NCBI RefSeq assembly: GCF_900102175.1
Contig: NZ_FNKN01000001.1
Coordinates: 124,001 to 188,000, forward strand
Direction of reading: 5' to 3'
Length of the DNA stretch: 64,000 nt
Source: Microbacterium sp. cf332
GTDB lineage: Bacteria > Actinomycetota > Actinomycetes > Actinomycetales > Microbacteriaceae
The notes beneath the pieces were generated by a model, which saw only the letters and a list, made by a program, of their open reading frames with translations, was not told the DNA's origin and searched no databases. Within the stretch, counting starts at the first letter, position 1. Each line of letters opens with the position of its first letter. Shown here piece by piece: positions 37,285-48,007 of the stretch. A program made the position numbers and the translations under genes.

Positions 37285-39005
37285 GCGACACCACGTCCTC
37301 CGAGACCACGCCCCTTCTCGACATCCGCAACCTGCACGTCGGCTTCCAGACGAAGGCCGGCCTCGTGCCCGCCGTCCGCGGCGTGGACCTGACGATCTAC
37401 CCGCGCCAGTCCGTGGCGATCGTGGGCGAGTCCGGGTCGGGCAAGTCCACCACTGCGCAGGCGATCATCCGGCTCCTCCCGGGCACCGGGCGTATCACCG
37501 AGGGGCAGATCCTCTTCGAGGGCCGCGACCTCGCCGCGCTGTCGAACCGCGAGCTGCAGTCCGTGCGCGGCTCGCAGATCGGCTATGTGCCGCAGGACCC
37601 GATGTCGAATCTCAACCCGGTGCTGACCGTCGGGTTCCAGGTGCGCGAGGCCGTCCGATCGAACCGCAGCGCGACCGGTCGCGCAGGGGTGCGCGACCGC
37701 GCCGTCGAGGTGCTCACCGAAGCGGGTCTGCCCGACGCCGAGGATCGGATGCGGCAGTACCCGCACCAATTCTCGGGCGGCATGCGCCAGCGCGCTCTCA
37801 TCGGCATCGGCCTGTCGGCCCGCCCCAAGCTGCTCATCGCGGACGAGCCCACCTCGGCCCTCGACGTGACGGTGCAGCGCCAGATCCTCGATCACCTCGG
37901 CACCCTGACGACCGACTTCGGCACGTCGGTGCTCTTCATCACGCACGACCTGGGTCTCGCCGCCGAGCGCGCCGAGCACCTGGTGGTGATGTACCGCGGC
38001 CGTGTCGTCGAGTCCGGGCCCTCGCAGGAGATCCTGGCCGACCCGAAGCACCCGTACACCAAGCGTCTCGTCTCGGCCGCGCCGAGCCTGGCATCGCGCC
38101 GCATCCAGGCCGTGCGCCACAACGAGGACGTCGACGTGTTCGGTGCCGGCGAGGAGTTCCTCGCCCGGGCGGAGGAGCGCGAGGCCGAGGCGGAATCGGT
38201 CGCCGCGGCGGCGGACTTCATCGACATCCGCAACGCGCGTCGCGTCTACAAGGTGCGCACCGGCGGGCTCTCCTCGAAGGAGATCGTCGCGGTCGACGAC
38301 GTCAGCATCCAGGTGGCCAAGGGCACGACGACCGCGATCGTGGGGGAGTCCGGGTCGGGCAAGTCGACGCTCGCGAAGCTCTTCCTGCAGCTCGAGCAGC
38401 TGACCTCGGGCGAGATCCGCTTCGACGGCAAGAAGCTCGGCGGACTCTCGCGCGCCGACGAGCTGGCGTTCCGTCGACGGGTGCAGCCCGTCTTCCAGGA
38501 TCCGTACGGCACCCTCGACCCGCAGTACAGCGTCGGCGACACGATTGCCGAGCCCATGCGTGTGCACAAGTTCGGCAGTCAGAGGGATCGCTCGGCGCGC
38601 GTCCGCGAGCTGCTCGACCAGGTATCACTTCCGGCAGCGGCCAAGGACCGCTACCCGAGTGAGCTCTCGGGCGGGCAGCGACAGCGCGTCGCGATCGCGC
38701 GCGCTCTCGCGCTCAAGCCCGACGTGCTCGTGCTCGACGAGGCGGTGTCGGCCCTCGACGTGCTCGTGCAGGGCCAGATCCTGAACCTGCTCACCGAGCT
38801 GCAGACGGAGCTGGATCTGACCTACCTCTTCATCACCCATGACCTCGCGGTCGTGCGACTCGTCGCCGACAACGTGTCGGTGATGCGACGCGGTCGCCTC
38901 GTCGAGTCGGCGAGCACGGACGAGGTCTTCGATCATTCCACCGAGGACTACACCCGGGAGCTCCTCGCGGCCATCCCGGGCGCGGGCTTCCAGTTCGGCG
39001 CCTGA
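37281..39005 (+). CDS. Double ABC ATPase, DppD-DppF fusion (system 1)
   Basis: 574 residues with two complete nucleotide-binding domains. First: Walker A GESGSGKSTT, signature FSGGMRQRALIG, Walker B LLIADEPTSALD. Second: Walker A GESGSGKSTL, signature LSGGQRQRVAIA, Walker B VLVLDEAVSALD, in which the usual Pro-Thr after Asp-Glu is Ala-Val. A charged linker (EEREAEAESVAAAADF) joins the halves. Powers import through the two permeases. ATG 37281 overlaps the previous stop. Confidence 0.95.
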   Translation: MSDTTSSETTPLLDIRNLHVGFQTKAGLVPAVRGVDLTIYPRQSVAIVGESGSGKSTTAQAIIRLLPGTGRITEGQILFEGRDLAALSNRELQSVRGSQIGYVPQDPMSNLNPVLTVGFQVREAVRSNRSATGRAGVRDRAVEVLTEAGLPDAEDRMRQYPHQFSGGMRQRALIGIGLSARPKLLIADEPTSALDVTVQRQILDHLGTLTTDFGTSVLFITHDLGLAAERAEHLVVMYRGRVVESGPSQEILADPKHPYTKRLVSAAPSLASRRIQAVRHNEDVDVFGAGEEFLARAEEREAEAESVAAAADFIDIRNARRVYKVRTGGLSSKEIVAVDDVSIQVAKGTTTAIVGESGSGKSTLAKLFLQLEQLTSGEIRFDGKKLGGLSRADELAFRRRVQPVFQDPYGTLDPQYSVGDTIAEPMRVHKFGSQRDRSARVRELLDQVSLPAAAKDRYPSELSGGQRQRVAIARALALKPDVLVLDEAVSALDVLVQGQILNLLTELQTELDLTYLFITHDLAVVRLVADNVSVMRRGRLVESASTDEVFDHSTEDYTRELLAAIPGAGFQFGA

Positions 39006-39017
39006 CGCGGCGACGGC

Positions 39018-39569
39018 ATGACGAAGACCTACCGACCGGCGTCGGCGACCGTGGCGGTCGTCGGCGCCGGTCTGCTCGGCCTCTTCCTGCTCGGTGACGT
39101 GTTCGTGCGGGGCGGTCTCGTGCAGGGGCTCCTCGTGGCGCCGTGGGTGCTGTTCGCTCTCTGGTCGATCTACACGTTGCTCTATGCGTCTGTGGTGCGG
39201 ATCGACGAGCACGCGATCGTCGTCGTGAACCCGTTGCGGGTCACCCGGGTGCCGTGGTCGGCGGTGGCCGACATCCAGCTGCGCTGGCAGCTCGCCGTCG
39301 TGACCGTCGAGGGGCGGGTGATCTCGGCCTTCGGCGGACCGTCTCCGGGCCGCCCCGCGCGGCTCGGACGCGCGGCCCGCGCGAGCGAGAGCGACGAGGC
39401 CCGGACCCCTTCCGGTCTGCGTCAGGTAGACGAGATCCGCGAGGCGTGGCACGAGCACTCCGGCGATGCCGTCGACACTGCGGTCACGACGGCGGCCAAC
39501 CGCGCGGTCCTCGTGCCGCTCGCGGTCGTCGTCGCCAGCGCGCTGATCGCGCTCGTCGTCGGTCTCTGA
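39018..39569 (+). CDS. PH-domain (bPH2-like) membrane protein
   Basis: 183 residues. Two N-terminal helices (ATVAVVGAGLLGLFLLGDVF, LLVAPWVLFALWSIYTLLY), then a bacterial PH-like beta domain (VRIDEHAIVVVNPLRVTRVPWSAVADIQLRWQ) and one C-terminal helix (VLVPLAVVVASALIALVVGL). Function unknown. ATG 39018, 12 bases after the ATPase gene, so possibly co-transcribed with importer 1. Similar short PH proteins are common in Microbacteriaceae. Confidence 0.78.
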   Translation: MTKTYRPASATVAVVGAGLLGLFLLGDVFVRGGLVQGLLVAPWVLFALWSIYTLLYASVVRIDEHAIVVVNPLRVTRVPWSAVADIQLRWQLAVVTVEGRVISAFGGPSPGRPARLGRAARASESDEARTPSGLRQVDEIREAWHEHSGDAVDTAVTTAANRAVLVPLAVVVASALIALVVGL

Positions 39570-39579
39570 CGACGAGGGG

Positions 39580-39623
39580 ATCGGCGCACCCGGCGATCGA
39601 TAAGCGCGCGGCCGGGTGCCGAT
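39580..39623 (+). terminator. Hairpin after the PH-domain gene
   Basis: ATCGG-CACCCGGC (39580-39594, with a 2-base bulge) pairs with GCCGGGTGCCGAT (39611-39623), 16-base loop. Ends the transcription unit of importer 1 plus the PH gene. Confidence 0.6.
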
Positions 39624-39702
39624 GTGCTCACCCGACACCGTCAGGGGTGAGCAACCCGTCGTCCCGCGCCCCACTGCGTAGGACACATTTTGCTAACGAA
39701 CT

Positions 39703-39727
39703 CGTTTCGCGCAACACGCTCGAAACG
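39703..39727. promoter_or_regulatory. Dyad upstream of binding protein 2
   Basis: CGTTTCG (39703-39709) and CGAAACG (39721-39727) are a perfect 7-bp inverted repeat with an 11-base spacer, in an AT-richer stretch 105 bases before the start of the second importer. Candidate operator; the cognate regulator is unknown (the Lrp protein at 30243 is one possibility). Confidence 0.4.
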
Positions 39728-39831
39728 AACGCACGCAAGGGTAGTTCTCATCTGAGCTCGGCGACCTGGTCGGCGGGCGGGGAACGGAAAGGTCTTCCGT
39801 CACCCGGATCATCAAGAGAACAGGAGTGGGA

Positions 39832-41556
39832 ATGCGTTTGACGCGTATCTCCATGGCGGCCGCGAGCGCCGCAGCCCTCGCGCTCGTCGTCGCCGGCTGC
39901 GCGCCGGCGGACGGCGGCGACCAGGAAGAGACCTCGACGAGCCAGTCGATCTCGGTCTCGGTCGGTCCGAACGACTTCATCAGCTACAACGGATTCACCC
40001 CCGAGACGTACTCGACGTACAACTCGGCGATCGTGGACCGGCTCCTCGCGGGCTTCAGCTACTTCGACGAGGTCGGGGCCATCCAGCCGAACGCCGACCT
40101 GGGCTCGTACGAGCTGATCTCCGAAGACCCCATGGTCGTGGAGTACACCATCGCCGATGACGCCGAGTGGTCCGACGGCACGCCGATCACGGTCGCGGAC
40201 GCCGTCCTCGCCTGGGGCGTGCAGAACGCCAACCTGACCAGCGGCGAAGGCCCGCTGTTCAACTCCGTCTCGCAGGACCTGGGCGACACCGTCCCCGAGG
40301 GCCCGCAGGGCGACGCCGACGCGAAGTCGTTCACCGTCGAGTTCGCCGCGCCCGACCCCGACTGGCAGATCCAGACGTGGATGCTCAGCCCCGCACACGT
40401 CGTCGCCGAGCAGGGCGGCCTGTCGCTCGACGAGCTCGTCGAGGCGATCCGCGGTGGCGACTCCGCCGCTCTCGCCGACGCCGCCGAGTTCTGGAACACC
40501 GGCTGGAACACCGACCCCGGCACGCTGCCGGACGAGGCGCTCATCCCCAGCTCGGGCCCGTACGTCCTCTCGTCGTGGGAGGCCGGCCAGTCGGTGACCC
40601 TGAAGCGCAACGAGAACTACTACGGCGAGCCCGCTGCGAACGACGAGCTCGTCATCCGCTTCGTCGCGCAGGACGCGATGGTCCAGGCTCTGCAGAACGG
40701 TGACCTCGACGTCATCGCGCCGCAGCCCTCGGTCGACACCGTCTCGCAGATCGAGGAGCTCGGTGACGCCGCTCAGCTGCTGACCGGCCAGACCCTCACG
40801 TGGGAGCACCTCGACTTCAACTTCAAGGGCAACGCGTCGCTCGCCGGCAGCCTCGAGCTGCGCCAGGCGTTCGCCATGTGCGTGCCGCGTCAGCAGATCG
40901 TCGACAACCTCATCAAGCCCGTCAGCTCGGACGCGGTCGTCATGAACGCCCGCGAGGTGTTCCCCTTCCAGGAGAACTACGACGAGGTCGTCTCGGCTGC
41001 CTACGACGGCCGCTACGACGAGCCGAACCTCGATGAGGCCAAGGCTCTCGTCGACGCCGCCGGCGCAGCCGGCACCGTCGTCCGCATCGGCTACTCGGCG
41101 CCCAACCCCCGCCGTGCCGACGAGGTCGCCCTCATCAAGTCGTCGTGCGACCAGGTCGGCTTCGACATCCAGGACGTCGGCAACGCCGACTTCTTCCAGC
41201 CCGGCGGCACGCAGGAGCGCGGCGACTACGACGTGGCGCTGTTCGCCTGGGCCGGTTCGGGTCAGATCACCTCGGGCCAGAACATCTACGCCACCGACAA
41301 GCCGCAGAACTACGGCGGCTACTCGAGCCCGGTCGTCGACCAGGCCTGGCAGACGCTCGTGACCAGCCTCGACGAGTCGGTGCACCTCGAGCAGACGAAG
41401 ATCATCGAGAAGCAGCTCTGGGACGACCTGTTCGGCATCCCGGTGTTCGCTCACCCGGGTGTCGACGCCGCGGCGGCCGACATCCAGAACGCTCAGCACT
41501 CCGTGGGCCAGAGCGGCATCATGTGGAACGCCGAGAAGTGGTCGCGCGCAGAATAA
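39832..41556 (+). CDS. Peptide-type ABC importer, substrate-binding lipoprotein (system 2)
   Basis: 574 residues, family 5 solute-binding protein with lipobox VVAGC (~residue 22). The family region EYTIADDAEWSDGTPITVADA is clear. Sequence differs widely from binding protein 1, so the two importers are not a recent duplication and likely have different substrates. AGGAG (39822-39826) sits 5 bases before ATG 39832; a GTG 39826 start would overlap that site. Followed by a hairpin before the permease genes, as in system 1. Confidence 0.92.
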   Translation: MRLTRISMAAASAAALALVVAGCAPADGGDQEETSTSQSISVSVGPNDFISYNGFTPETYSTYNSAIVDRLLAGFSYFDEVGAIQPNADLGSYELISEDPMVVEYTIADDAEWSDGTPITVADAVLAWGVQNANLTSGEGPLFNSVSQDLGDTVPEGPQGDADAKSFTVEFAAPDPDWQIQTWMLSPAHVVAEQGGLSLDELVEAIRGGDSAALADAAEFWNTGWNTDPGTLPDEALIPSSGPYVLSSWEAGQSVTLKRNENYYGEPAANDELVIRFVAQDAMVQALQNGDLDVIAPQPSVDTVSQIEELGDAAQLLTGQTLTWEHLDFNFKGNASLAGSLELRQAFAMCVPRQQIVDNLIKPVSSDAVVMNAREVFPFQENYDEVVSAAYDGRYDEPNLDEAKALVDAAGAAGTVVRIGYSAPNPRRADEVALIKSSCDQVGFDIQDVGNADFFQPGGTQERGDYDVALFAWAGSGQITSGQNIYATDKPQNYGGYSSPVVDQAWQTLVTSLDESVHLEQTKIIEKQLWDDLFGIPVFAHPGVDAAAADIQNAQHSVGQSGIMWNAEKWSRAE

Positions 41557-41583
41557 ACGTATTCTGTCTCTGACACGACCAGG

Positions 41584-41615
41584 GTGTGGGCCGTCGCTGC
41601 GGTGACGGCCCACAC
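41584..41615 (+). terminator. Intercistronic hairpin after binding protein 2
   Basis: Perfect 12-bp stem GTGTGGGCCGTC (41584-41595) with GACGGCCCACAC (41604-41615), 8-base loop, between binding protein and permease genes. Same position and stem length as the hairpin of system 1. Confidence 0.72.
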
Positions 41616-41623
41616 TCCCGTGA

Positions 41624-41641
41624 GGGGCACACGTGTGCCCC
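41624..41641. promoter_or_regulatory. 18-bp perfect palindrome before permease B2
   Basis: GGGGCACACGTGTGCCCC reads the same on both strands. It lies between the intercistronic hairpin and the permease start; an in-frame GTG at its centre (41633) could even be a start codon. Could be a protein-binding site or a second small hairpin. Confidence 0.4.
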
Positions 41642-41668
41642 GCGTACGACCAAGGGACTTCGACTTCC

Positions 41669-43189
41669 GTGCTGAAATTCATCATCCGCCGTCTGGCGGC
41701 CGCGGTGGGCATCCTGCTCGCCGCATCCCTGCTGATGTACGTCCTCACGATCAACTCCGGCGACCCGCTCGCCGATCTGCGCGAGAGCAACGCGGACAAC
41801 CGCGAGCAGTTGATCGCCCGGCGTACCGAATACATGAACCTGGACCAGCCGTGGTACCTGCGGTACCTGACCTGGCTGACGGGCGCGAGCAAGTGCCTCA
41901 TCGGCCAGTGCGACCTCGGCCTCACCCGGCAGGGCGTCGAGGTCTCGACGCTCGTGGGACAGGCGGCCGCCTCGACGCTGAGGCTCGTCCTGCTCGCCAC
42001 GATCCTGGCGCTCATCATCGGTATCGCGATCGGCATCGTCACGGCGATCCGCCAGTACTCCGGCCTCGACTACGCCGTCACCTTCGCGACCTTCCTGTTC
42101 TTCTCCCTGCCGGTGTTCTGGGCTGCGGTGCTCTTCAAGGAGTACCTCGCGATCGGATACAACGACTGGATCCGCGACCCGCAGCTGACACCCGTGCAGA
42201 TCATCGTGATCGCCCTCGTCATCGGCTTCATCGTGCAGGTCTTCGGCGGCGGCTCGGTCAAGCGGCGTGCGATCACCTTCGCCGCCGCCGCGGTCTTCGT
42301 CGGCGCGGCGCTGTCGCTCATGCTGGCGACCAACGCGTTCCGCGAGCCGCGCCTCACGATCATCGGCGTCGCGGTGCTGACGATCCTTCTCGCGCTCAGC
42401 GCGACCGTCGCCACCGTCGGCCTGCACAATCGCCGGGTCCTCGTCGTGGCACTGTCCAGCGCCGGCGTCGTGATCGTCATGCACCTCGCCCTCACCAACG
42501 TGTTCATCTACTACATGAACTGGGGCGTGCTCATCGGCGGTGCTCTGCTCGCCATCGTGGTGCCGTTCCTGATCGGGCGCTTCTTCGGCGGCAGGTTCCG
42601 CGGCCCGGCCACCGTCGCCGCGTTCGTCACGATCTTCGGCGGTGCTCTGCTCACGGTCGTCGACTCGCTGTTCCGTGTCTGGCCGTCGTTCCTGCAGCGC
42701 AAGCCGCGGCCCATCTCGACGATCGGCGCGCAGACGCCGAACTTCGACGGCACCTTCTGGCAGACCTTCCTCGACATCGGCACGCAGATGCTGCTGCCGA
42801 CGCTGCTGCTGACGGTCATCTCGCTCGCCTCGTACAGCCGCTATACGCGCACGTCGATGCTGGAGGTCGGAAATCAGGACTTCATCCGCACGGCGCGCGC
42901 GAAGGGCGTGCCCGAGCGACTGGTGATCTTCCGCCACGCGTTCCGCAACGCCCTCATCCCGATCGCCACGATCGCCGCGTTCGACTTCGCCGGCCTCATC
43001 GGCGGCGCGGTCATCACCGAGCGCGTCTTCGGCTGGAAGGGCATGGGTGAGCTGTTCGCGACGGGCCTCGCAGAGGTGGACCCGAACCCGGTCATGGCCT
43101 TCTTCCTCGTGACCGGCCTGGCCGCGATCGTCTTCAACATGCTGGCGGACATCTTCTATGCCGTCATCGACCCGAGGATCCGAGTATGA
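41669..43189 (+). CDS. Dpp/Opp-type ABC permease B with inserted membrane block (system 2)
   Basis: 506 residues against ~310 for the family. The N-terminal third (LKFIIRRLAAAVGILLAASL, helices 1-3) and C-terminal third (LASYSRYTRTSMLEVGNQDF with EAA-like loop RTARAKGVPERLVIFRHAFRN, then ADIFYAVIDPRIRV) are ordinary DppB. Between them, residues ~165-360 carry about five extra hydrophobic helices (VQIIVIALVIGFIVQVFGGG, LTIIGVAVLTILLALSATVA and others). Start GTG 41669 gives the usual N-terminus; GTG 41633 would add 12 residues. Overlaps the next gene by ATGA. Confidence 0.9.
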   Translation: MLKFIIRRLAAAVGILLAASLLMYVLTINSGDPLADLRESNADNREQLIARRTEYMNLDQPWYLRYLTWLTGASKCLIGQCDLGLTRQGVEVSTLVGQAAASTLRLVLLATILALIIGIAIGIVTAIRQYSGLDYAVTFATFLFFSLPVFWAAVLFKEYLAIGYNDWIRDPQLTPVQIIVIALVIGFIVQVFGGGSVKRRAITFAAAAVFVGAALSLMLATNAFREPRLTIIGVAVLTILLALSATVATVGLHNRRVLVVALSSAGVVIVMHLALTNVFIYYMNWGVLIGGALLAIVVPFLIGRFFGGRFRGPATVAAFVTIFGGALLTVVDSLFRVWPSFLQRKPRPISTIGAQTPNFDGTFWQTFLDIGTQMLLPTLLLTVISLASYSRYTRTSMLEVGNQDFIRTARAKGVPERLVIFRHAFRNALIPIATIAAFDFAGLIGGAVITERVFGWKGMGELFATGLAEVDPNPVMAFFLVTGLAAIVFNMLADIFYAVIDPRIRV

Positions 43190-44229
43190 CGAACCCGAAC
43201 GACAACGTCCCGACCACGACGTCGGTGCTCTCGGTCGCCGAGGCCGAGGACGCCGCACTCGCGAAGAGCACCGCTGCGCCCCGCTCGCAGGCCCGGATCG
43301 TCTGGGGTCGTTTCCTCCGGCACCGTGCGGCGACCATCTCGGCGGTCGTGCTCATCCTCCTCACGCTGCTCAGCTTCACCTCGGTCGGGTTCTTCGGCAT
43401 CCCGGGATGGTGGCCGCAGGACTACCGGGCCGCGGGTGATGTCGTCAACGGCGGCGTACCGACGCTGAGCCTCATCCCCGAGTGGCTCGGGGGCGACGGC
43501 ATCCGCATCGGCGAGCACCCGTTCGGCCAGGAGAACACCGGCAAGGACTACTTCGCGCTGACGATGATGGGGACGCAGCGGTCGATCCTGCTCGGTCTCG
43601 TGCTCGGCATCTCGTCGACGGTGATCGGCAGCATCATCGGTGCCGTCGCGGGGTACTACCGCGGCTGGGTCGACTCCGTCCTCATGCGCATCACCGACCT
43701 GTTCATCGTGATCCCGCTTCTGGCCCTCGCGGCCGTCGTCGGCCAGATCGCGGGCAACATCGGCGAGAACCCGATCCTGCTGGCGTTCATGCTCTCGCTG
43801 CTGACGTGGACCGGCCTCGCGCGCCTGGTGCGCGGGGAGGTGCTGTCGCTCCGCGAGCGCGACTTCGTCCTCGCGGCCCGTGCGTCCGGAGCCGGGGGAG
43901 CGCGCATCATCTTCCGTCATCTACTCCCGAACACCGTCGGCGTCATTGCCGTCAATGCGACCTTCGCGATCGCGGGCGCGATCCTCCTCGAGAGCTCGCT
44001 CTCGTTCCTGGGATTCGGCGTGCAGCCGCCCGAGACCTCGCTGGGCCTGTTGATCAGCCAGTACCAGGGCAGCTTCACCAGCCGGCCGTGGCTGTTCTGG
44101 TGGCCGGGAATGATGATCCTGGCGATCGCCCTGTCGATCAACTTCCTGGGCGACGGCATCCGCGATGCGTACGACCCGCGGCAGTCGCGCAGCGTCCGCC
44201 GCGAGATCAAGAGGAGGAACCGCGCATGA
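43186..44229 (+). CDS. Dpp/Opp-type ABC permease C (system 2)
   Basis: 347 residues. Cytoplasmic N-terminus of ~45 residues, one helix, an extracellular loop with EHPFGQENTGKDYFALTMMG, then five helices. EAA-like loop: RDFVLAARASGAGGARIIFR. Ends GDGIRDAYDPRQSRSVRREI. ATG 43186 overlaps permease B2; its stop overlaps the ATPase start (ATGA). Confidence 0.94.
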   Translation: MTNPNDNVPTTTSVLSVAEAEDAALAKSTAAPRSQARIVWGRFLRHRAATISAVVLILLTLLSFTSVGFFGIPGWWPQDYRAAGDVVNGGVPTLSLIPEWLGGDGIRIGEHPFGQENTGKDYFALTMMGTQRSILLGLVLGISSTVIGSIIGAVAGYYRGWVDSVLMRITDLFIVIPLLALAAVVGQIAGNIGENPILLAFMLSLLTWTGLARLVRGEVLSLRERDFVLAARASGAGGARIIFRHLLPNTVGVIAVNATFAIAGAILLESSLSFLGFGVQPPETSLGLLISQYQGSFTSRPWLFWWPGMMILAIALSINFLGDGIRDAYDPRQSRSVRREIKRRNRA

Positions 44230-45881
44230 GCGCCACCGCCACGCGAACCGCACTGAAGTTCACCGACCTCGCCGTCACGTTCCTGACCGGTTCGGGCGAC
44301 GTCAACGCCGTCAAGGGCATCTCGCTCGAGGTCGCCCCCGGCGAGGTCGTCGCGGTCGTCGGCGAGTCGGGATCGGGCAAGTCGGTCACCTCGCTCGCCG
44401 CGATGGGCCTCCTCGCCGAGAACGCGATCATCCGCGGATCGGTCGAGGTCGGCGAGACCGAGGTGATCGGGCTGCCGAACGAGCAGATGCGCAAGCTGCG
44501 CGCCAGTGAGATCGCGATGATCTTCCAGGAGCCCATGACGGCGCTCAACCCGGTGCTCACGATCGAGCGCCAGCTGACGGAGATCTTCGAGCTGCACGAT
44601 GTCGCCTACGGCGAGGATGCGCGCGACCGCTCGATCGAGCTGCTGCGCATCGTCGGCATCCCCGAGCCCGAGCGGCGCATCAAGCAGTTCCCGCACCAGT
44701 TCTCGGGCGGCCAGCGCCAGCGCATCGTCATCGCGATGGCGATCGCGCTCGATCCGAAGGTGATCATCGCCGACGAGCCGACGACGGCCCTCGACGTCAC
44801 CGTGCAGGCCGAGATCCTCGACCTGCTGCGGCGGCTCAAGGACGAGACGGCTGCCGGCATCCTGCTCATCACCCACAACATGGGCGTCGTCGCCGACATC
44901 GCCGACCGCGTGGCCGTGATGTACCGGGGCGACCTGGTCGAGGTCGGCGGCGTCGAGGACGTCCTCACCCGGCCGCAGCACCCCTACACGAAGAAGCTGC
45001 TCGCCGCGGTTCCGCGCCTCGACCCCGAGCTCACCTCGCGGGCTTCGACGAGCGCGTCGCGCGACGTCGTGCTCGAGGCCTCGGGGCTCGTCCTCGAGTA
45101 CGCGGGACGCGGGAAGACCTTCCGTGCGGTGGAGGACGTCTCGTTCGACCTCGCTGCGGGCGAGGTGCTCGGCATCGTGGGCGAGTCCGGGTCGGGCAAG
45201 TCGACGATCGCCCGCGCCGTGCTCGGACTGATGCCGGTCGCAGAGGGCACGCTCAGCCTCGGCGGGCAGGATCTCGCGAAGCTCCGCGGACGCAAGGCCA
45301 AGAACGTGCGCCGCGACATCGGCGTGGTGTTCCAGGACCCGGCGGCTTCGCTGGACCCGCGGTTCCCGATCGGCGACTGCATCATCGAGCCGATGGCGAT
45401 CCACCGCGTCGGCACCAAGGCCGAGCGGCTCGACCGGGCGCGCGAGCTGCTCGACGCCGTGCGGCTGCCGCGCGACGTGCTCGAGCGCTACCCGCACGAG
45501 CTCTCGGGCGGTCAGCGTCAGCGCGTCTCGATCGCCCGGGCGCTCACGCTCAGGCCGAAGCTCTTCGTCGCCGACGAGCCGACGTCGGCGCTCGACGTCT
45601 CGGTGCAGGCTGCTGTCCTCGACATGCTCAAGGAGCTGCAGGAGACGTACGCGTTCGCCTGCATCCTCGTCAGCCACGACCTGGCCGTCGTCGATCAGCT
45701 GTCGGATCAGATCCTCGTGCTCAAGTCGGGGCGCACGGTCGAGCAGGGCCCGACGTCGCGCGTGCTGCTGCAGCCCGCGGAGGCCTACACGCGCGAGCTT
45801 CTCGCGGCGTCGCCCGTGCCCGATCCCATCGAGCAGCGCCGGCGACGCGAAGAGCGTCGCGCCGCTCTCGACGCTTCCTGA
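44226..45881 (+). CDS. Double ABC ATPase, DppD-DppF fusion (system 2)
   Basis: 551 residues, two nucleotide-binding domains. First: GESGSGKSVT, signature FSGGQRQRIVIA, Walker B VIIADEPTTALD. Second: GESGSGKSTI, signature LSGGQRQRVSIA, Walker B LFVADEPTSALD. Both Walker B boxes are canonical, unlike domain two of system 1. Energises the second peptide importer. Last gene of its operon; a perfect hairpin follows. Confidence 0.95.
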   Translation: MSATATRTALKFTDLAVTFLTGSGDVNAVKGISLEVAPGEVVAVVGESGSGKSVTSLAAMGLLAENAIIRGSVEVGETEVIGLPNEQMRKLRASEIAMIFQEPMTALNPVLTIERQLTEIFELHDVAYGEDARDRSIELLRIVGIPEPERRIKQFPHQFSGGQRQRIVIAMAIALDPKVIIADEPTTALDVTVQAEILDLLRRLKDETAAGILLITHNMGVVADIADRVAVMYRGDLVEVGGVEDVLTRPQHPYTKKLLAAVPRLDPELTSRASTSASRDVVLEASGLVLEYAGRGKTFRAVEDVSFDLAAGEVLGIVGESGSGKSTIARAVLGLMPVAEGTLSLGGQDLAKLRGRKAKNVRRDIGVVFQDPAASLDPRFPIGDCIIEPMAIHRVGTKAERLDRARELLDAVRLPRDVLERYPHELSGGQRQRVSIARALTLRPKLFVADEPTSALDVSVQAAVLDMLKELQETYAFACILVSHDLAVVDQLSDQILVLKSGRTVEQGPTSRVLLQPAEAYTRELLAASPVPDPIEQRRRREERRAALDAS

Positions 45882-45899
45882 CGGCCGCCGTCGGCCCCT

Positions 45900-45935
45900 C
45901 CGCAGGCGCCCCGCACCCTCGCAGGGCGCCTGCGG
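45900..45935 (+). terminator. Hairpin after importer 2
   Basis: Perfect 12-bp stem CCGCAGGCGCCC (45900-45911) with GGGCGCCTGCGG (45924-45935), 12-base loop. Directly followed by TAGAAT (45936-45941), a -10-like box that can drive typA with a ~45-base leader. Confidence 0.7.
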
Positions 45936-45989
45936 TAGAATCTCCTGTCGGCATCCCGGCGTTTCCCCTTCATCCTGAGGACCCCCTTC

Positions 45990-47903
<1,914 letters not shown>

Positions 47904-47914
47904 TCACGGTTCAC

Positions 47915-47953
47915 ACGAGACCCCGCGCGCCGCACCGGCGGGCGGGGTCTCGT
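47915..47953 (+). terminator. typA terminator
   Basis: 12-bp stem ACGAGACCCCGC (47915-47926) with GCGGGGTCTCGT (47942-47953), 15-base loop that can pair further. 11 bases after the typA stop. Confidence 0.72.
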
Positions 47954-47994
47954 CGTCTCCGCCGACGGTGCACGGCGCGACGCCCCCGGCTCGA

Positions 47995-48000
47995 TAGCAT
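47995..48000 (+). promoter_or_regulatory. -10-like TAGCAT, leaderless type, before azlC
   Basis: TAGCAT ends 7 bases before ATG 48008; CGGAGCG lies between and could also act as a weak ribosome site. Confidence 0.4.
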
Positions 48001-48007
48001 CGGAGCG

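Noticed and set aside
45900-45941. Riboswitch or attenuator controlling typA
   Set aside because: The hairpin lies before the likely -10 box TAGAAT, so it belongs to the upstream transcript's end rather than to the typA leader.
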